Of a stretch of DNA of 56,949 nucleotides, positions 17,448 to 26,433 are shown piece after piece. The position numbers were made by a program, and so were the translations under genes. How positions within the stretch are numbered: the first letter of the stretch is position 1; each line of letters opens with the position of its first letter. The notes beneath the pieces are model-generated. The model saw nothing but the letters and a program-made list of their open reading frames with translations, ran no database searches and was not told where the DNA came from. This stretch comes from DASRDU01 sp035560235 (GTDB lineage Bacteria > Acidobacteriota > Blastocatellia > RBC074), in the NCBI GenBank assembly GCA_035560235.1, contig DATMAG010000010.1, positions 1 to 56,949 of the forward strand, written 5' to 3'.

Positions 17448-18643
17448 GCCTTCACCTCCATTGCCTCAGCCGCGACAAGCCGAGTGAGAATTGCTGCCGT
17501 CCGCTCAACGCCGCGCAGGTCGAGCGCCGGGGCGCAGCGCGTTCTGGCGGCGCTCAGTGAGGCAGTCATCATTTCAGCCAGCCGGACGGCTGAGAGTTCC
17601 GGCTGATGAATGACCTTGAGAACGCCGAGCTGTTGCAGCTTTGCGGCTCTGATCGTCTGTTCTTCATTGTTGTTGCCGGTGAACGGGCAGACTATGGCCG
17701 GCGTCCCGGCAGTGAGCAGATTCATGCAGGTGTTATAACCCGCCATGCTGACTGACAGATCAGCGCGCCTGAGCTGACTGATGAACTGAGTCGTGAAGCG
17801 TTCCAGCCTGATGTTTGCGCGTCCGGCTGTTTTTTCCTGCAGCCGGGCGTACTGTTCATCGGGCAGATACGGCCCGGTGAAGATCAGCATCCGGTGCGGC
17901 ACGCTCTCGCTGATGATGTCACTCGCTTCAATGGCGCAGTCAATCAGCTCACAGCCGACTCTGCCGCCGCCGATGCTGACGATGATCTTTTTCACGCCGT
18001 CCGGCAAAGCGCTGTCGTCATCAATGTCTGTGGCGGGCGGTTGCGCGACAAACCCCGTGTACTCGACGGGACAGCGCAGCTGCTCAATGCCGGAAAAGGT
18101 TTCTTCGAGCCGCTGAAACTGCGGATCGGAATGCACAAGCACTAGATCGAAGAACTGATTGACGAGCCTGATCGCCTGTTCGTCGAAGCGCGCCTGATCG
18201 CGTTTGCTGACCAGAATGTCGCGCAGGCTGCAGACCACTTTCGTCCGGCCATCGGCCTGAAGGCGTTCGAGCAGCGGCAGCAGTTCAAAGGCAAACTTGC
18301 GGCGACCGAACGGAAAGAGTTCGATCACCAGCAAGTCAGGTCTGGTGCGTTCATACTCGGCGATGATCCGCGCCTTTCTGATCTCCCTGATGGCTTCAAG
18401 CCCGAGCGGCCCGGCAGCCGGATAAATCTCGCGGAACTCGGCGTCGGCTTTGATCGGCGGCAGATTGATGACTTCGATCGAAGCAGGCAGTTCAAGGCCG
18501 CTGACGATTTCGCCGCCATTCAGAAAGCAGACATCGAAGCCGGTCAGCCCGCGCACGATTTCGGTGCTGCGAATGAAATGGCCCAGCCCGAGCACGTGCT
18601 GACAGTAAAACATCGCTGTTCGTTTCGTCGTCATCTGCTTCAC
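17444..18643 (-). CDS. MurG-like glycosyltransferase, second type (cluster A)
   Basis: A 399-residue GT-B-fold glycosyltransferase. The N-terminal MFYCQHVLGLGHFIRS is the Gly/His loop of GT28-like enzymes. The C-terminal half has IIVSIGGGRVG and the donor-binding segment MAGYNTCMNLL followed by GTPAIVCPFTGNNNEEQ. There is no signal peptide; it is predicted to be cytosolic or peripheral. It overlaps its neighbours by 4 bp on both sides. The paralogue in cluster B (45278-46489) starts MLFYCQHVLGMGH-like and keeps the same order relative to deacetylase and exporter. Donor and acceptor sugars are unknown. Confidence 0.85.
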   Translation of the reverse strand: MKQMTTKRTAMFYCQHVLGLGHFIRSTEIVRGLTGFDVCFLNGGEIVSGLELPASIEVINLPPIKADAEFREIYPAAGPLGLEAIREIRKARIIAEYERTRPDLLVIELFPFGRRKFAFELLPLLERLQADGRTKVVCSLRDILVSKRDQARFDEQAIRLVNQFFDLVLVHSDPQFQRLEETFSGIEQLRCPVEYTGFVAQPPATDIDDDSALPDGVKKIIVSIGGGRVGCELIDCAIEASDIISESVPHRMLIFTGPYLPDEQYARLQEKTAGRANIRLERFTTQFISQLRRADLSVSMAGYNTCMNLLTAGTPAIVCPFTGNNNEEQTIRAAKLQQLGVLKVIHQPELSAVRLAEMMTASLSAARTRCAPALDLRGVERTAAILTRLVAAEAMEVKA

Positions 18644-19959
18644 CAGCCTTTCACACCGCGGCGACTGAGCGCGATGAATCGGCGCACAACATTTTCGAGA
18701 TCAGGTTTGATCTGCCAGTAAGCCCGATAAGCTCTCGTCAGGAACTGCATGCGCAGATGCCAGACGAGACGTTCAGCGTCGAGTTCACAATCGGCGTGCT
18801 GCTCCCATCCTTTGAGCAGCGCTGCGGCCATTGCCCGCCGGATATCATCGTCAGACTCAGCCGAGTAAAGATCAGCGATGAAATTCGCCAGATCCTGCAA
18901 TGGATCGCCGTGCGCCAGCTCATCGAAATCGAAGAGCGCCAGCCGCTCCGCGCACAGCAGCATCTGCCGCAGATGAAAATCGCCGTGAATCAGCCGCAGC
19001 GGAGCATCTGACAAATGCGGCATCTGCGCCGCCAGATCACTGATGACTTCCTGCAGCTCTGCGCTCAGGTGCGGAAAGGCCTGACTGAGCTTCGCGGCCT
19101 TTTTTCGCGCTTCGGCGAGGTGATCCGCCAGGGCGATTCGCTCGGCGCAGTTCAGGGCGCTGCTGTGCAACCGGGCCAGGCCGCGTCCGGTCGCGCCGAG
19201 CAGTTCATTCAGGCTGCTGCGGCTGAGGGCTTCAGCGAGCGGCGTTCCCGGCAGCTCTTCCTGCCAGATGGTTCTGAGGTCTGCGTCATAGAGCAGCGGG
19301 CGTGCGATCAGAAAGCTGTCAGCGTCGCTGAGCGATGCCGCGCGAAGCTGATTCATCCGCTCGTGAATTTCACGGCCCCGCTCGTCAGCGAAGGTCTTCG
19401 CATAAAGCGCGTGCAGTTGTCCCTGTGTGTGCAGCCTGTAACGTGTCGTGCAGCGTTCTTCAGGGCGGTAACTGATAATGCCGAGGTCGAGCGCGTCGAG
19501 TTCATCGCGGCTGACCGCGAGATGCTGCCAGGGCAGATGCCGTCTGACTCTGTTGCGGTCGGTCACTTCAGGCAGATGCGGGATGGCCGGATCGTTGGGA
19601 AAACTCCAGACCACCATATCGAGCGCGGCCAGGTGCGTGAGCGCCGCGCCGTTGCTGACCGGCACGAGTCGCCGGTTCATGGCTCTTTCAAACTCATTCC
19701 GGCTGCGCCCGCCGAGGAATGACCTGGCATAGAGCAACTGCTCGGCCCGCTGCCCGCTCGTGCGATTTGCAGTCACGAGTTTCCACGTTGCAGACAGCGA
19801 TGATTTCCCGCGCGACCCGGGTTTGAGAAAAGTCCTGAACCGGGTGTGCAGCCGCACGCAGTCAGTGATTTCAGGGTTGCCGTGCGCGAAGCCGGGCAGC
19901 ATTCGCTGAAAGACCGACCGCATCTGCCCGGCGCTGGTGAACTGTTCGAACTCCTTCAT
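18640..19959 (-). CDS. APH-fold phosphotransferase with altered Brenner motif (cluster A only)
   Basis: A 439-residue protein of the aminoglycoside/choline phosphotransferase superfamily. The catalytic loop reads HGDFHLRQ (H325, D327), so the metal-binding Asn normally found at the eighth position is Gln332. The second metal motif is FDFD at 343-346. The C-terminal LAHGDPLQDLANFIADLY is typical of the family. It is coupled by 4-bp overlaps to both neighbours. Cluster B has no counterpart, so this is either an extra sugar kinase or a degenerate partner of the next enzyme. Phosphoryl transfer to a sugar or glycan is inferred from the family and context; antibiotic resistance is unlikely. Confidence 0.8.
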   Translation of the reverse strand: MKEFEQFTSAGQMRSVFQRMLPGFAHGNPEITDCVRLHTRFRTFLKPGSRGKSSLSATWKLVTANRTSGQRAEQLLYARSFLGGRSRNEFERAMNRRLVPVSNGAALTHLAALDMVVWSFPNDPAIPHLPEVTDRNRVRRHLPWQHLAVSRDELDALDLGIISYRPEERCTTRYRLHTQGQLHALYAKTFADERGREIHERMNQLRAASLSDADSFLIARPLLYDADLRTIWQEELPGTPLAEALSRSSLNELLGATGRGLARLHSSALNCAERIALADHLAEARKKAAKLSQAFPHLSAELQEVISDLAAQMPHLSDAPLRLIHGDFHLRQMLLCAERLALFDFDELAHGDPLQDLANFIADLYSAESDDDIRRAMAAALLKGWEQHADCELDAERLVWHLRMQFLTRAYRAYWQIKPDLENVVRRFIALSRRGVKGW

Positions 19960-21341
19960 GACAGCCTCTCACAAATCCGGCCAGCCAGCGCAACCAGATC
20001 ATCAATCAATGTCAGCCGTCCGGCCTTCAGCCTGGTGACGCACCGGCAGGCGCGCTCTTCGATCAGTGCGGCAGCGATGTGCCATTCAAGTTCCGCCTCA
20101 GAAAAGCTCCAGGGCACAGCCGCCTGGTAAGCCCGCACAAACTCATCAGCAATCAGCTTCGTGAGGCGCGCCGGGATTTCATCGAGCAGGCCGCGAAAAT
20201 AAAGGCTCGCGATGAAGCTGCCGACATCCTGCAGCGGATCGCCCCGGCGCAGATTGTCCAGATCAATCAGGGCTGATCGTTCATCGGTCACAAGGAAATT
20301 TTTCAGATGCAGATCGCCGTGCAGCGTCGCCAGCGGACGCGCGCCGTTCTGCGCCGAACAAACTTCAAGCCGGGCCAGCACTGACCGAACCGGTTCATTT
20401 ATCTTCGGCCTCGCCTGAGAGAGCAGTTGATGAATCTGCCGCAACCGGGCCAGCCGCTGATGCATTCCGACCTCGGGCAGATCGGACAAAGGCGACTGAT
20501 GCAGAGCGGCAACCGCTTCAGCCGCGCGCGCAAGCAGACGCAGAAACTCATGGCTCCTGAAATTCTGATCAGCCAGCGTGCGGCCATTCAGCCCGGCCTG
20601 CCACAGCGTTCGCTCTTCAGGCTGATAAAGCAGCGGCTCGGCCATCAGCAGCCGCCCGTCCCGTCTCGCTGCGCTCTCCCATAACCAGCGCATGTTTCGC
20701 CACGTCGCTGCGCCTTCATCGGCATCCCAGGTCTTGCCATACCAGGTGCGCGTCTGAAGTTCACCCGCAGCGGAACTTTCAAGCGCAGCTTCGAGCCTGA
20801 CGGTGCAGGTGTGTTCGGCCACGTAATGAATGATCTCGTGCGAGAGCCTGACGAGCCTCAGTTCAGGTTCAGCGCTGCGGGCCAGCAGTTCGGGCACAAC
20901 TGCGGTTTTCAGATATTCAGCATCAGCGATTCGCGCGAGGCTTTTCAGCTTGCGGTCATTGGGGAAGAGTCTGATGACCATGTTCAGTTCCGGCAGATGG
21001 ACAAGCGGCCTGCCATAGCTGCCCTGATGGAGCGGCCCGGCAGCGGCCTTCTCAAAGTGCGAACGACTCTCGCCTTCCGGCAGGATGTGCGTACAGACAA
21101 TCTGTTCCTCAGCGCGGCCCGTCAGCAGCTCGCTGATCGTGAGACTCCAGGCGACCAGACATTTCCGCCCCGGTTTGTACCTGACCTGAAGGACGCGACA
21201 GCTCTCAACGCGAAACCGCGTTTCATCAAACAGCCTGCGCTGCAGCACCGACCGCATCGCTTCAGAATCAAGCGCGGCCTCAAGCTGCGGCAGCCTCTCA
21301 TCCAGCCCGTTTGTCATCACCACCTGCGAAGTCATAATCAT
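19956..21341 (-). CDS. APH-fold phosphotransferase (cluster A)
   Basis: A 461-residue aminoglycoside/choline-kinase-like protein with an intact Brenner motif HGDLHLKN (H341, D343, N348) and metal-binding ALIDLDN (D360/D362). The N-terminal half (about 1-220) is a large, weakly conserved lobe with CRVLQVRYKPGRKCLVAW, which is mirrored in the cluster B enzyme as CRLLRARYRPGRNCTLSY. It probably phosphorylates a sugar or glycolipid made by the neighbouring glycosyltransferases. It is the first gene after a palindrome-containing 201-bp gap and may therefore have its own promoter or lie after an attenuating hairpin. Confidence 0.82.
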   Translation of the reverse strand: MIMTSQVVMTNGLDERLPQLEAALDSEAMRSVLQRRLFDETRFRVESCRVLQVRYKPGRKCLVAWSLTISELLTGRAEEQIVCTHILPEGESRSHFEKAAAGPLHQGSYGRPLVHLPELNMVIRLFPNDRKLKSLARIADAEYLKTAVVPELLARSAEPELRLVRLSHEIIHYVAEHTCTVRLEAALESSAAGELQTRTWYGKTWDADEGAATWRNMRWLWESAARRDGRLLMAEPLLYQPEERTLWQAGLNGRTLADQNFRSHEFLRLLARAAEAVAALHQSPLSDLPEVGMHQRLARLRQIHQLLSQARPKINEPVRSVLARLEVCSAQNGARPLATLHGDLHLKNFLVTDERSALIDLDNLRRGDPLQDVGSFIASLYFRGLLDEIPARLTKLIADEFVRAYQAAVPWSFSEAELEWHIAAALIEERACRCVTRLKAGRLTLIDDLVALAGRICERLS

Positions 21342-21440
21342 CTGAAGGATGCCCGGCAGTCTGTCGGATTGCCGTTGAATGAAAAGCCTCAGCGACTGCG
21401 GCTCAGCGCCAGGAGATAAATTGCCAACTGCAGCTCAGCC

Positions 21441-21516
21441 TTTCTGAATCCTGACCTCTGATTCCTGTGTTTGCTGAAAGAACAGGAATCAGAGGTCAGG
21501 ATTCAGGAATCAGAAA
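21441..21516. repeat. Palindrome with 7-nt arm-length difference
   Basis: The left arm (21441-21468) and right arm (21482-21516) match perfectly over 22 bp (21447-21468 with 21482-21503: AATCCTGACCTCTGATTCC and continuing). Both continue to TTTCTG/CAGAAA, but the right arm has one extra 7-nt word (CAGGAAT type). The loop is 13 nt. It lies between two same-strand genes of cluster A. Confidence 0.85.
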
Positions 21517-21542
21517 GGGCACGGGGCACAAATGACGCGAAA

Positions 21543-23501
21543 CTACAGCGCATACCTCAGAACCACTTCGCCCCGGCTGTCACGTCTGACGAACAGCATC
21601 TGTCCCTGAAAAGTGAAATCCGCGAACTGATAAAGACACTCGCCCGCCTGATGCGCCGTGAAGTAATAATCGCGCCACCCGTTCAGACTGAGGCAGAGGG
21701 CTGAAGCCTGATGCTCCGCGCAGGGCTGATCGTCAGCCGTGACGGCGAGACGAGTGACTGCGATTTCCGGCCTCTCGTTTTTCCAGGGAAAAAGAACCGT
21801 GCTGAAGCAGGCATTCCGCGCAGCGCGCGTGAACCTGACGACCGGAGCCTGGTATTTGATGCCGTAGGACGGCGACACCCAGCCGCATTCAAGCTGCGGT
21901 GTCACGCGCTCGTCGGCAGGCTGCGCCATCAACAGATGCGGAGCCTCGACAAGCAGACCATTCGGATCGAGCCTGAGCGCCGTTCTGCCCCGCGCTTTCT
22001 CAGAGAGATGAAAGAGCAGATCGTATTGATGCGAACTCTCAGCCCTGAGCAGGTCGGTGACGATCCAGTATTCAGGCGGCAGGAAAAAGATCTTTCGTTC
22101 ATGAACGGCGTCGTATTCGTGGCTGCGCGCCACGCCGTGCAGGTAATCGAACCCTGCGCGGCTGACGAATGACTTCAGCTCATGCTCAGGTTCCGGCCCT
22201 CTGATTTTGTATTTTCGTTTGTGGAACTCGTACCGGGTCTGGTTTTTGCCATCCACCTGCACAGTGTTGTGATAAGAGGTGCCGCGAAAGAGCACGCGCC
22301 AGTTCGGCGCGCCCGATTCATCGTAGGTGTAGCGCCCCGGATCAACGATCAGCGGATGACCGTAAGCGGCCATTTCAAAACTGAGCAGATCGAGATGGCC
22401 GTGATTGCCCGCGCCGAGCGGCCCGCAATCGAACAGCAGATAACGTTCATCCTCATAAGGCTCGGCCCCGTCGCCCCAGCCGCTGCGCAGAATGCAGTAG
22501 CCGCTCGACGAAAATACCTTTGATCTTTCAGCAGGCGGCGCGCCTTCGCGGCCCTGTGTGGCGACGTAGCGCAGTTCATCGCAGTCGTACAGTTCAGCTC
22601 CCTCCGCAAGCAGCTTCAGAAAGCCGGCCTGATCGCCGTCGCTGACGGCGGGGATCAGACCATCGGGCCGGTGCGCCCACATTGCAAACCTGAGCGCCTT
22701 TCTGATGAGCCTGTCCATCTCAGCGGGCAGTTCGATCCCGTTCAGCTGCGCCAGCTTTCTGACGGCCAGAATGTTGCGCAGCACGATGTGGTGATAATCG
22801 GTCGAAAGCTCGCACTGCACTCCGTCGGGCAGCAGATCGGCCCGCAGGTTTTTCAGCAGTTCGAGCCTGGCAAACTCCAGCCACGCGGCGGCCTGCTTCA
22901 TTTCAGGAAAGATCACCGCCGCCAGAAAGATGGCGGACAGCTCCAGCGTGCGGTGATTTCTGGCCGGGGTCAGATGACTGATCAGCCAGCTCACCTGAGC
23001 GTGAATGGAGCGCAGCAGGCCGAGATGAAATTCAGGACTGACAATTCGCGCGCGACAGAGCGTGACGAAGTAATGATGCGCCAGGATCCAGTTCTGAATC
23101 CGGCGGCCTGCGACATCACTGGTCAGAAAATCAACCGGTACCTGCGCGGCCCAGCTTCTGGTCAGCGCCATCCATCTTCTTGCGTAACGCTCATCGCCGG
23201 TTTCGTGAAAGGCCCGGCCCAGGCCGACGGCGTAATAGAACTTGTGCAGCAGAATCAGCCATTCGAGGTCGCGGCTCGGATTGCGTGTCCAGTCGAAATC
23301 ATCCGGCAGATGATGCGTTTCGCCGTTGAAGGTGAAACGCCCGTCAAGCACTGCGTCGGCTGCTTCACGGCTCACGAGCGCTTCATCAACTGCCGCGTAA
23401 CATCGCACGGACTTTCGCGTCTGGTAGTAAGCGAGGACTCTTTCGGGCGACCACGTGTTATACGGGAAGCGAAAGATGTCCGCTGCCGGTTGCGGTTTCA
23501 T
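21543..23501 (-). CDS. Heparinase II/III-like polysaccharide lyase (cluster A)
   Basis: A 652-residue protein with the two-part architecture of the heparinase II/III superfamily. An alpha/alpha-toroid covers residues 60-330 (NWILAHHYF, RNHRTLELSAIFLA, STDYHHIVLRN, with candidate catalytic Tyr/His). A beta-sandwich from about residue 350 carries NHGHLDLLSFE and the DPGRYTYDESG metal-site-like segment. It would cleave acidic polysaccharides by beta-elimination. No signal peptide is visible, which is unusual for the family and suggests action before export or release by another route. Its start overlaps the upstream GT4 gene by 44 bp. Cluster B lacks it. Confidence 0.85.
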   Translation of the reverse strand: MKPQPAADIFRFPYNTWSPERVLAYYQTRKSVRCYAAVDEALVSREAADAVLDGRFTFNGETHHLPDDFDWTRNPSRDLEWLILLHKFYYAVGLGRAFHETGDERYARRWMALTRSWAAQVPVDFLTSDVAGRRIQNWILAHHYFVTLCRARIVSPEFHLGLLRSIHAQVSWLISHLTPARNHRTLELSAIFLAAVIFPEMKQAAAWLEFARLELLKNLRADLLPDGVQCELSTDYHHIVLRNILAVRKLAQLNGIELPAEMDRLIRKALRFAMWAHRPDGLIPAVSDGDQAGFLKLLAEGAELYDCDELRYVATQGREGAPPAERSKVFSSSGYCILRSGWGDGAEPYEDERYLLFDCGPLGAGNHGHLDLLSFEMAAYGHPLIVDPGRYTYDESGAPNWRVLFRGTSYHNTVQVDGKNQTRYEFHKRKYKIRGPEPEHELKSFVSRAGFDYLHGVARSHEYDAVHERKIFFLPPEYWIVTDLLRAESSHQYDLLFHLSEKARGRTALRLDPNGLLVEAPHLLMAQPADERVTPQLECGWVSPSYGIKYQAPVVRFTRAARNACFSTVLFPWKNERPEIAVTRLAVTADDQPCAEHQASALCLSLNGWRDYYFTAHQAGECLYQFADFTFQGQMLFVRRDSRGEVVLRYAL

Positions 23502-24894
23502 TGATCTGTAACTCCGTCGTCTGTGCCGTCAGGTCTGAAGCGAGACAGCCATCAAAGAGGGCTTTGAGCGTGCGAATGTTTTCCTGTGCATCAAAGCAGC
23601 GTATGACCTGCTCTCTTGCTGCCGCGCCGAGTCGCTCTCTGAGTTGTGCGTCAGCGAGCAGTTCCTCAAACGCATCAGCAAGCGCTTCGGCATCTTTTTG
23701 CGGCACGAGCAGTCCGGTGCGGCGATCTGCGATCAGTTCGGGAATGCCTGAAATTGCGGTTGAAACCACCGGCAGCTTCATCGCCATCGCTTCGACCAGG
23801 ACATTCGGGATGCCGTCGCGGTCGCCGTTCTCAAGCACCTGGCACGGCAGCGCGAAGATCGTGCTTTGCGCGTACACGTGGCGCAGTTCTTCCTGCGTGA
23901 CTGCCGGGTGCAGCGTGACCGTCTCATCAAGCTTCAGCTCGCTGATTCGCGCTTTGATGACTTCGGTGAATTTGTCTGCCCCGCCGACGATGCGGCATTT
24001 GAAGTCACAGCCTCTCTCCTTCAGCATCCGGCAGGCTTCGATCAGATAAGTGAAGCCTTTCTTTTCAACCATCCGCCCGACTGAAAGAATGACCGGAACA
24101 GCTTGCTGCGGGCGTTCGGCAGCAGGCGTAAAGAGCGAGAGATCGAGGCCGTGATAGATGGTGTGAAGTGGTGTGTGCTGCGGGCGCAGCCGGTCGAGAT
24201 GAACCTTGTTGGCTCCGGTGCAGGTGACGACGAAGCGGGCGCGCCGCATCTTTATTGTCAGCAGGTCGCCCGGATTGAGGTCGCGCTGATAAATATCCTT
24301 CGCGTGCGCGGTGAAGCTGAACGGCAGTCCGCACAACCGGCTCGCAAACATCGCAACCGTGGTCACGCCGTGACAGAAATGCGCGTGCAGGTGGCGAATC
24401 CGGCCCGATTCCAGCACCTTCAGCGCAATAAAACCGGCCTGCAGAAATTCCTTGAGAAAGACTTTGCGGGGCAGCGCCAGCCTGCGGTCACGATACTTCA
24501 CGCACATCCACAGAGCTTCAGCCAGAGTCTGAAAGTAGGCCCTCGGTCTGAGGCGACAGAGCCGCAGGTGACTGCCGATGAAACGTGGCAGGTTTTCGCG
24601 CAGCCAGACCAGAAAGTTGCGCTCATCGAGCGGCGCAGCTTCAGGCAGATAAGTGACGCGGGCTTCGATCCGGCTGCCCGCGCCGTGCTGCTGCTGCCCT
24701 TCAAGCCGCTTTATTGAAAAGATCGAGAGTCTCACTCCGGCGCTTTCAAGCAGCGCGATTTCATTGGTGATGAATGTTTCAGAGGTGCGCAGAAAGGCTT
24801 TCAGAATATAGCCGACTTCATGAGCTGCCGGTTCAACTGCCTGTCGCTGCCTGCTGTTTTGTGCTGCCTGTTGCATCACGTTCATCCTTTTCAT
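23458..24894 (-). CDS. GT4-family glycosyltransferase (cluster A)
   Basis: A 478-residue GT-B retaining glycosyltransferase. The N-terminal domain has GYILKAFLRTSETFITNEI and HLHAHFCHGVTTVAMFASRL; the C-terminal glycos_transf_1 domain has ILSVGRMVEKKGFTYLIEAC and the nucleotide-sugar E-x7-E segment around LVEAMAMKLPVVSTAISG with GIPELI. The cluster B paralogue at 42538 is collinear and very similar throughout. It follows the COG4671-like gene by 6 bp. It would add a sugar to a cytosolic or membrane acceptor; the specificity is not known. The last 30 residues differ completely from the paralogue. Confidence 0.9.
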   Translation of the reverse strand: MKRMNVMQQAAQNSRQRQAVEPAAHEVGYILKAFLRTSETFITNEIALLESAGVRLSIFSIKRLEGQQQHGAGSRIEARVTYLPEAAPLDERNFLVWLRENLPRFIGSHLRLCRLRPRAYFQTLAEALWMCVKYRDRRLALPRKVFLKEFLQAGFIALKVLESGRIRHLHAHFCHGVTTVAMFASRLCGLPFSFTAHAKDIYQRDLNPGDLLTIKMRRARFVVTCTGANKVHLDRLRPQHTPLHTIYHGLDLSLFTPAAERPQQAVPVILSVGRMVEKKGFTYLIEACRMLKERGCDFKCRIVGGADKFTEVIKARISELKLDETVTLHPAVTQEELRHVYAQSTIFALPCQVLENGDRDGIPNVLVEAMAMKLPVVSTAISGIPELIADRRTGLLVPQKDAEALADAFEELLADAQLRERLGAAAREQVIRCFDAQENIRTLKALFDGCLASDLTAQTTELQINETATGSGHLSLPV

Positions 24895-24900
24895 CCGTTC

Positions 24901-26160
24901 TCAGAAATACTGCCCCGCTCCCGCCAGCAGAGGCCGATAAGCCATCACCTGCGTCGGCGCAGGCTCGGGCAGGTTGTCAGCGGACTCTGACAGCATCGCT
25001 TCAATGCTCACCGAAATTCGCGGCAGCGCGTCGAGATCGAGTGCGACCTGTCCCGACGCGGCGCTCGATTCAAGGCAGTCGTGCAGACTGTTGATGAGCG
25101 TTTGCGGCGTCAGATAGTCGGGATGAATGACGCTGAAGAGTCCGAGGCGCGACATTCGCTCAGCGCGAATCCACTGCTCGCGCGTTGGTCTGACGCGGGG
25201 AATCACGATGGCCTTCTTTTTCAGCGAGAGGATTTCGCAGACCGTGTTGTAACCGCCCATCGAGATGACCACGTCAGCGGCGGCGAGATAACTCATCGGG
25301 TCGCTCGTGAATTCGCGGAACTCCGTGCCCGGATGAGCGGCGGCGCGTCTGCTCAGTTCAGCCTTCTGTCGGTCAGGCATTTCAGGGCCGCAGATCACCA
25401 GGCTTCTGACGCGGTGATTGAGCGAAACGCCGCCGAGGCCGGTCAGGTAATTCTCAATTACGGCATATCCGTCCTGACCGCCGCCCGGAGTGACCAGCAC
25501 CAGCCGTTCATCCGGCATCAGGCGCAGTTCCCTTCTGACTTCCGCGCGGCTCAGCAGGCCGGGCGACTTTCTCAGGTAGCCGCAGAATTCGACCTTGTCC
25601 GCAACTGAGGCAGGAAAGAGATATTCGCTGAGCGGATCGAAGACTTCCGGCACGCCAAGCACCAGCACGCGGTCGTAAAAACAGCGGACAGCCGTGTAAT
25701 GTCCGTTCCGCTCCCAGTTGCTGATCGTGACTTCAGGTTCATCGAGAATGTCGCGCAGCACGAGCACCAGTTTTGTCCCGGACAGCGCGGCTCTGAGATA
25801 AGCGAAGGTCGGCGTCAGTTCGCCCTTGATGCCGAGCGGCTTTTTGTCCACCAGCAGCAGGTCAGGCCTGAAATTGGCCGTCGCAGCCAGAATCAGATCC
25901 GCTCGCAGCCGCATCGTCTCGCTGATCGCAGTGCCGATGAAGCGGGCGCTGTAATCATCGTGTTCAGTGCGGGTCAGACAGGGCAGCTTGATGTAATCGA
26001 GCCGGTCAGGCAGACGCAGGCTGTGAATCACCGGCGAACCTGTCACCAGCAGAATCGAAAGGTCAGGAATGCTTTCAATCAGATGCTGACAGATCGCCAG
26101 CATCCGGCGAATGTTGCCAAGGCCGTAAGTGTCGTGCGAATAGACCAGCAGTCTTTTCAT
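24901..26160 (-). CDS. COG4671-like glycosyltransferase, first gene of cluster A
   Basis: A 419-residue GT-B enzyme beginning MKRLLVYSHDTYGLGNIRRM, the diagnostic opening of the predicted glycosyltransferase family COG4671. The C-terminal half has LVLVTPGGGQDGY, ISMGGYNTVCEILSL (donor binding) and AIVIPRVRPTREQ. The cluster B opening gene (41364) begins identically and shares long stretches such as TGSPVIHSLRLP. Heading the operon suggests it performs an early transfer step. It is preceded by a 273-bp gap where the cluster A promoter should lie. No signal peptide or membrane anchor. Confidence 0.87.
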   Translation of the reverse strand: MKRLLVYSHDTYGLGNIRRMLAICQHLIESIPDLSILLVTGSPVIHSLRLPDRLDYIKLPCLTRTEHDDYSARFIGTAISETMRLRADLILAATANFRPDLLLVDKKPLGIKGELTPTFAYLRAALSGTKLVLVLRDILDEPEVTISNWERNGHYTAVRCFYDRVLVLGVPEVFDPLSEYLFPASVADKVEFCGYLRKSPGLLSRAEVRRELRLMPDERLVLVTPGGGQDGYAVIENYLTGLGGVSLNHRVRSLVICGPEMPDRQKAELSRRAAAHPGTEFREFTSDPMSYLAAADVVISMGGYNTVCEILSLKKKAIVIPRVRPTREQWIRAERMSRLGLFSVIHPDYLTPQTLINSLHDCLESSAASGQVALDLDALPRISVSIEAMLSESADNLPEPAPTQVMAYRPLLAGAGQYF

Positions 26161-26433
26161 GCCTGATTACCTCATCCCGCAATTGTCTCTGTCGGGCAGA
26201 GACACTGCTCCTGGCACAGTCCGGTGTCTGTGGCAGTGAAGTCATCAATTCTTCACAGGGTCTGTTTCAGGCTCAGCGTCGAGCGGATTCACTCAATGAG
26301 TGGAGCGTGGCGGGTCAGAAAATACGTGAGAAAAACAAATAGTTCTGTTCGGTGGCGCGCTGTCACCATCAGTGACAAGCCGCAACACTCTGTGTCACGG
26401 CAGTGTCTCAGGATGACAGGGCAGTCCCGGTAT
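26161..26433. other. Intergenic region with TGTCTCTG hairpin
   Basis: This 273-bp gap lies between the end of the lipoprotein gene and the start of cluster A, both on the minus strand. A perfect 8-bp stem TGTCTCTG/CAGAGACA (26184-26191, 26197-26204) with a 5-nt loop sits 24 nt before the cluster A start, so it would be in that transcript's leader. The words CAGTGTC/GTGACA recur around 26370-26410. No gene is supported here. Confidence 0.45.

Noticed and set aside
18640..21341. APH-fold genes as antibiotic resistance determinants
   Set aside because: They sit inside a conserved glycan operon, are longer than resistance enzymes and one has an altered active site; sugar or lipid phosphorylation fits better.
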